Assembly (NCBI RefSeq): GCF_025962655.1
Contig: NZ_JAGFPE010000001.1
Span: 682,001 to 746,000, forward strand
Source: Candidatus Symbiopectobacterium sp. NZEC151
GTDB taxonomy: Bacteria > Pseudomonadota > Gammaproteobacteria > Enterobacterales > Enterobacteriaceae
Length of the DNA: 64,000 nucleotides
Direction of reading: 5' to 3'
A model generated the notes under the pieces. That model saw nothing but the letters and a program-made list of their open reading frames with translations. It did no database searches and was not told where the DNA came from. Shown here piece after piece: positions 60,408 through 64,000 of the stretch (position 1 is its first letter; the number at the start of each line of letters is the position of its first letter). The translations under genes and the position numbers were made by a program.

Positions 60408-62567
60408 ATGCAGGAAATTGTTATAGGAAATGAGCGAGTTTCTGTTGCTAAGTTGGTTGGAAAAGGCGGTGAAGGTGAAGTTTATAAAATAAATGACCGC
60501 CCTGGAGTAGTGGTAAAAATATATAATGTCAACAGACGTTCCGAGCGTGAAAATAAAATTCGCGCTATGGTTGATATAGCGCTTTATAGTAAAACCGATC
60601 TGATAGCGTACCCCAGAGACATAGTAACCGATAAAACGGGTAAGTTTCTGGGCTTCGTCATGCGGTTTGTATCAGGTTACCATCCGCTACACGAGCTATA
60701 TAGTCCTAAATCCCGCTTGCACCATTTCCCTAAAGCTGATTATCGATTTCTTGTTCGAGCAGCGCTAAATGTAGCTCGAGCGGTAGGTAAAGTGCATCAA
60801 GATGGTGGAGTAATAGGAGATTTGAACCATTCAGGTGTATTGGTGGCTCAGGATGCAACCGTTGCTCTGATTGATGCAGATAGTTTTCAGTTCTATTTAA
60901 AGGGTATTATTTATCCTTGTGTCGTCGGCGTTCCTGATTTTACCCCTCCCGAACTTCACGGTAAAAATCTCAGTTCAGTGGAAAGAACGATTGAACATGA
61001 TAATTTTGGCCTCGCTGTCGCAATCTTTCATCTTTTATTCATGGGGCGTCATCCATACGCTGGACGCTATAAGGGACCAGACATATCTATGAGCGAAGCC
61101 ATCGCTCAAAATCGTTTTGCATTTTCTCTCTTTAGGCAAAACGAAACACAGACCACATCACCTCCAGGCGCTTTAACACTTGATCTCTTTCCTGATGTCG
61201 TAGCCCAAGCATTTGAAAAAGCGTTTGGTTTGACACCCAGTGCTCGTCCGGATGCCAAAGTATGGATTCAAATTCTGACAACGCTTGAATCTTCATTAAA
61301 TCACTGTAGTAAAACTAAGACACATTTTTATCCTAGTAAAGCTAAAGGTTGCGTTTGGTGCAGATTAGCTAGCAATAATGCGTTTGATATGTTTCCTGAT
61401 CTGTCTGCGATATTCCCCACTTTATCAACCGATACACATGGAACAGAAAAAGCTATCCAAGAAATACAGATGTTCCGTTTTCCTACTGCAGATGATTTAT
61501 TACCTTCACCATCATCTATAAATAGACCAAGCGATGCACTTATAGCAGTCAAAAATAGTAAATATCGTAACTCCTTATTAGGTTTTTTCATGATGGGAGC
61601 GGCTGTTTATGGTTTTATATATGAACCTGCAATATTCTATGTATGGATAGGTCTCGCTATATGGGGTTATTCTCTTTTTTCTGAGCGTAAAGTTGAACAG
61701 TCAAGATTTTTAAAGGCTTTTCAAGAAGCTGATGAATTGGTGCAACATGAACTGGATGTTTTTTTACAGCGCAATGGATTGACGGAAATTATTAAGGTTC
61801 GGGGGGGGCTTGATATCGCAATTACTATATATAGGGAGCAAGATGTCGCTTTAACTCATGATCTTGCCCTATTAAAGTCCAATCGAGAGGCTCGTCAATT
61901 AAGAGCCTATCTGGACAGTTTCTCTATTCGTCAAGCTAATATATCAGGTATCGGGCCCGCAAAAACTGCGACGTTAATATCATTCGGAATTGAAACCGCT
62001 GAAGACGTGAATCGCACGGATGTGCTGCGTGTGCCAGGGTTTGGTAAGGTGATGACTGGTAAGCTTTTAGACTGGCGGCGCGAGAAAGAAGCGAAATTTA
62101 GGTATGACCAAAAGCCAAATTCTCAAGACGCTGCCGACGAAAAAATTCTAAAAGGGCGGTATGCAGCTGATAAAGCGAAACTAGAAAATACCATTCGTAA
62201 TGGTTTAGCTGTTATTAAAAATGCTAAAAGACGTTTGAACACTTTGCCTGACATAGCACGAGCTGACATGGCCCTGTGTGAGGCAATCACTATTCGTGCA
62301 CAGGCTGAACATGACTTAAAAACACTAGGATTGCCTGTGCCAATATCTGTTGTATCATTACCCATTAAATCATCACCACAACCAATAATCCCTCCCTCGA
62401 AGCTATCTAATATCGTAACTTCTAAGATAACTCCGGGCCATACTCGGTCAGCATCTACTGTACCGCATTGTCCAAAATGTGGTTCTTTAATGCAACGTCG
62501 TTCGGGAAAGTACGGCCAGTTTTGGGGTTGCCAGCATTATCCACGCTGTAAGGGAACTCGTAATTAG
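60408..62567 (+). CDS. Kinase with helix-hairpin-helix and C4 zinc finger (TerY-P triad)
   Basis: 719 residues. Ser/Thr kinase fold: glycine loop GKGGEGEV (18-25), Lys37 in VVVKIYN, catalytic loop GDLNHSGVL (Asp138) and DAD (156-158) in place of HRD..N and DFG, with PPELHGK as activation-loop end. A hydrophobic stretch (about 390-425) may span the membrane twice. Then helix-hairpin-helix DNA-binding motifs (SGIGPAKTATLISFGI, VPGFGKVMTGKLL), a coiled coil, and a C-terminal topoisomerase-type zinc finger CPKCGSLMQRRSGKYGQFWG ending HYPRCKG. This is the kinase of the TerY-P triad, a stress/phage-defence cluster described by comparative genomics. GDLNHSG lacks the usual Asn, as I recall for this group. 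Complete operon. Confidence 0.85.
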   Translation: MQEIVIGNERVSVAKLVGKGGEGEVYKINDRPGVVVKIYNVNRRSERENKIRAMVDIALYSKTDLIAYPRDIVTDKTGKFLGFVMRFVSGYHPLHELYSPKSRLHHFPKADYRFLVRAALNVARAVGKVHQDGGVIGDLNHSGVLVAQDATVALIDADSFQFYLKGIIYPCVVGVPDFTPPELHGKNLSSVERTIEHDNFGLAVAIFHLLFMGRHPYAGRYKGPDISMSEAIAQNRFAFSLFRQNETQTTSPPGALTLDLFPDVVAQAFEKAFGLTPSARPDAKVWIQILTTLESSLNHCSKTKTHFYPSKAKGCVWCRLASNNAFDMFPDLSAIFPTLSTDTHGTEKAIQEIQMFRFPTADDLLPSPSSINRPSDALIAVKNSKYRNSLLGFFMMGAAVYGFIYEPAIFYVWIGLAIWGYSLFSERKVEQSRFLKAFQEADELVQHELDVFLQRNGLTEIIKVRGGLDIAITIYREQDVALTHDLALLKSNREARQLRAYLDSFSIRQANISGIGPAKTATLISFGIETAEDVNRTDVLRVPGFGKVMTGKLLDWRREKEAKFRYDQKPNSQDAADEKILKGRYAADKAKLENTIRNGLAVIKNAKRRLNTLPDIARADMALCEAITIRAQAEHDLKTLGLPVPISVVSLPIKSSPQPIIPPSKLSNIVTSKITPGHTRSASTVPHCPKCGSLMQRRSGKYGQFWGCQHYPRCKGTRN

Positions 62568-62634
62568 CAGATTAAATACTTTCTTAGGTAACTTCTGACA
62601 TTGCCAGCATTCAGATATTCCCATGGTTTCATGA

Positions 62635-62691
62635 CTTGAAGATGGGTTTCAAAACAGCAATGTACTTTCCCTAATCGCCAATACGCGCTAA
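62635..62691 (+). pseudogene. C-terminal fragment of small phage protein B
   Basis: Reads LEDGFQNSNVLSLIANTR then TAA, in phase with the family end; a stop (TGA) precedes it, so the fragment is cut. Diverged direct repeat of 57645-57693. Marks the far side of the TerY-P insertion. Confidence 0.6.
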
Positions 62692-62704
62692 ATTCCAGAA
62701 AGAT

Positions 62705-62742
62705 ACCGAGTTACGCCCTAAAAAGCTGACTCGGTTTTTTTT
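62705..62742 (+). terminator. Terminator with T8 after the B fragment
   Basis: ACCGAGT (62705-62711) pairs with ACTCGGT (62729-62735), loop 17 bases, followed by TTTTTTT. Confidence 0.6.
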
Positions 62743-62800
62743 ATGCGCACCGCTCGCGCATTCCCCCACGTCGAACCCAACCCTTTGGAATGAACCTTTG
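62743..62800 (+). ncRNA. Candidate C4-type antisense RNA upstream of rha
   Basis: ATGCGC-ACCGCTC-GCGCAT hairpin (62743-62761), then TTCCCCCACGTCGAACCCAA and TTTGGAATGAACCTTTG. This layout, upstream of an antirepressor-type gene with a stretch complementary to the leader in front of its ribosome-binding site, is that of phage P1/P7 C4 RNA. I recall the motif only in outline, so the family name is an inference. Confidence 0.45.
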
Positions 62801-62867
62801 AGGAAGTCAGTTAGTGCTGGCGAGCCTCGACGGGCTGATTTCCTGTGCGGCAAAGGTTCATTTCAAA
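62784..62867. repeat. Long inverted repeat in the rha leader
   Basis: TTTGGAATGAACCTTTG (62784-62800) pairs with CAAAGGTTCATTTCAAA (62851-62867; 16 of 17), and the adjoining AGGAAGTCAG (62801-62810) with CTGATTTCCT (62835-62844; 9 of 10), with a 6-base bulge. The right arm ends 3 bases before the GAAGG of rha. Confidence 0.85.
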
Positions 62868-62882
62868 GAGAAGGTAAACGTT

Positions 62883-63413
62883 ATGAGCAATCATGCAGTA
62901 ATCCCCGCCTACGACTTCCGAGAAATGGTTATGTCTGCCAGTGGGAAAGTGCTGACAAACAGTATTAAAGTGGCGCGTTTCTTCGGCAAAGATCATAAAA
63001 ACGTACTGCGAAAAATCCGGAAAACTATCAGTGAGTGCCCTGATGATTTCGCCCAGCTCAATTTTGAGCCTACTGATTTCATTGATAAAAATGGTGATGT
63101 TCAGCCGATGTTCAACATGACGAAAGACGGTTACATATTAGTGGTCATGGGGTTCACTGGCAGGGCAGCTATGCAAATCAAAATCACCTATATTGAGGCT
63201 TTCAACTGGATGACGGATCAGCTTCAGCGCCGCCAACTGATAGGCGAAAAAGCTATGCATCGGCTGGCGGTTAAAGAGACTCGTTCTAAGTTAAAAGGAA
63301 CGATCGGCAGTCGCCTTATGAACGAGCGCAGAAAAGAAATCTCAGTTTTGCGTGAAGAGGAAAAACAGGTCATGGCACTGAATTGCCCGCCACTATTTCC
63401 CTCATTGTCATAA
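62883..63413 (+). CDS. rha: Phage regulatory protein Rha (pRha)
   Basis: 176 residues from MSNHAVIPAYDFREM with GAAGG 8 bases upstream; the frame opens 23 codons earlier inside the leader. Rha family: FFGKDHKNVLRKIRK, FNMTKDGYILVVMGFTGRAA and YIEAFNWM. In P22-like phages Rha blocks phage growth in IHF-negative cells; in others it is an antirepressor. A terminator follows. The leader can fold, see the inverted repeat. Confidence 0.85.
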   Translation: MSNHAVIPAYDFREMVMSASGKVLTNSIKVARFFGKDHKNVLRKIRKTISECPDDFAQLNFEPTDFIDKNGDVQPMFNMTKDGYILVVMGFTGRAAMQIKITYIEAFNWMTDQLQRRQLIGEKAMHRLAVKETRSKLKGTIGSRLMNERRKEISVLREEEKQVMALNCPPLFPSLS

Positions 63414-63434
63414 TCAAGAGCATCTCATAATCCT

Positions 63435-63454
63435 ACCGCTTCGGCGGTTTTTTT
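63435..63454 (+). terminator. rha terminator
   Basis: ACCGC-TTCG-GCGGT hairpin and seven T. Confidence 0.85.
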
Positions 63455-63477
63455 GTGCCTAAATTCTGGAGCCCGTC

Positions 63478-64000
63478 ATGGCCTACGATCCGCAACAACA
63501 GCGCCCCGAGCAGCAAATCACCAACGGTAATCGACAAGGCTTGAACATCCAGCAGCCCGGCGAAGTACCCGATTTCGATCGCCAATTCTTCGCCCCAGAG
63601 AACTGGAACAAAGCGCCAGTAGAAGCCAAGGTCACGCTGGGCGATATCGGCAAGTCTGCCGTTGCCGCGCCGCTGGATATGGTTGCTGCTGGCGGTCAGA
63701 TGTTTAAAGCGGGTAACCAAATCCTCGATGATAAAGCGGCAGCGCAAGCTGGGGAGAATCCCAATCCTTTCGGCATTGATGATCAGACGATGCAAGTCAT
63801 GCGCGACAACGCCGGAAACCCACTGTCCCGAGTAGGGAGTGCGGTTATTGAAGGTGTTGGCAATCTTGCTGGGCAAGCATCAAAGGCCATCAAAGATACC
63901 TATAGCGAGGGCGCAAAGCAGGCGGCATCACAGGATTTTGTAAAAGTCGATCATGACAAAGAGGGGAATTTCACAGGCATCAGTGCTGGCGATGGTCTGT
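63478..64000 (+). CDS. Large phage protein, N-terminal part (cut by window end)
   Basis: ATG at 63478 (GGAGCCC upstream) opens a frame that continues past the window: MAYDPQQQRPEQQITNGNRQ, then FFAPENWNKAPVEAKVTLGD, and later SRVGSAVIEGVGNLAGQASK. Gln/Asn-rich start and Ala/Gly-rich helices resemble phage ejection or virion-internal proteins. The C-terminal fragments at 55094 and 57692 may be ends of paralogues of this gene. At least 174 residues. Confidence 0.65.
   Translation, partial: MAYDPQQQRPEQQITNGNRQGLNIQQPGEVPDFDRQFFAPENWNKAPVEAKVTLGDIGKSAVAAPLDMVAAGGQMFKAGNQILDDKAAAQAGENPNPFGIDDQTMQVMRDNAGNPLSRVGSAVIEGVGNLAGQASKAIKDTYSEGAKQAASQDFVKVDHDKEGNFTGISAGDGL

Overview
The window reads as chromosome of an enterobacterium of the order Enterobacterales. 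The family Pectobacteriaceae (Pectobacterium, Dickeya, Brenneria and relatives) is my best guess, but that is an inference from protein likeness and gene order. The core gene order follows Escherichia coli closely: lpxM/pykA/hexR/zwf/eda; purT-ptrB; holE-ftnA; sdsR-yebY; yebW-rsmF-letB-letA-msrC-proQ-prc; potABCD-pepT-roxA-phoQP-purB-hflD-mnmA-nudJ-rluE-icd. Many starts were moved inward from the longest open frame because an internal ATG or GTG has a better ribosome-binding site and gives the known family length.

Layout. 0-9.5 kb: lipid A acylation (lpxM, cut by the window edge), a chemoreceptor, and the glucose-6-phosphate/Entner-Doudoroff branch (pykA, hexR, zwf, eda) with a perfect HexR operator before zwf, then purT. 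9.7-15.2 kb: ptrB, a tiny basic protein, holE, ftnA, a yodC-like gene, a membrane protein and a small exported protein. 15.2-20.5 kb: an AT-rich accessory island with two tiny genes (one a zinc ribbon), a GTG-start small ORF, a P-loop ATPase, an HTH antitoxin-like gene broken by one in-frame stop, a two-TM protein, and the scrambled remains of a P2-like prophage (gpV and integrase C-terminus). The island ends next to the conserved small RNA SdsR. 20.8-42.7 kb: conserved core with an ERIC repeat, the LetAB lipid transport pair, ProQ/Prc, a feo operon with two FeoA genes, potABCD and pepT. 42.8-44.2 kb: an AT-rich gene for a protein with a RhoGAP-like arginine-finger motif. 44.4-53.9 kb: roxA, phoQP, purB, hflD, mnmA, nudJ, rluE and icd.

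53.9-64.0 kb: prophage material placed directly after icd, a classic phage integration site. It holds an N-terminally truncated integrase with three CAGTAAAAT repeats, two separate copies of the 3' end of one phage gene, an orphan Rossmann-like protein, small overlapping phage genes, a lipoprotein, a complete TerY-P triad (vWA protein, PP2C phosphatase, kinase with HhH and C4 zinc finger), a putative C4-type antisense RNA with a long inverted repeat leading into a rha antirepressor gene, and the start of a large phage protein. The repeated pieces suggest that one phage module (small genes, C4/rha, large protein, cargo) has been duplicated and partly deleted, with cargo genes sitting behind each copy.

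The most interesting items are the TerY-P triad inside this rearranged prophage, the C4-like/rha leader, the RhoGAP-like protein, the unexplained 352-residue cargo protein, and the broken antitoxin beside an uncharacterised membrane protein.
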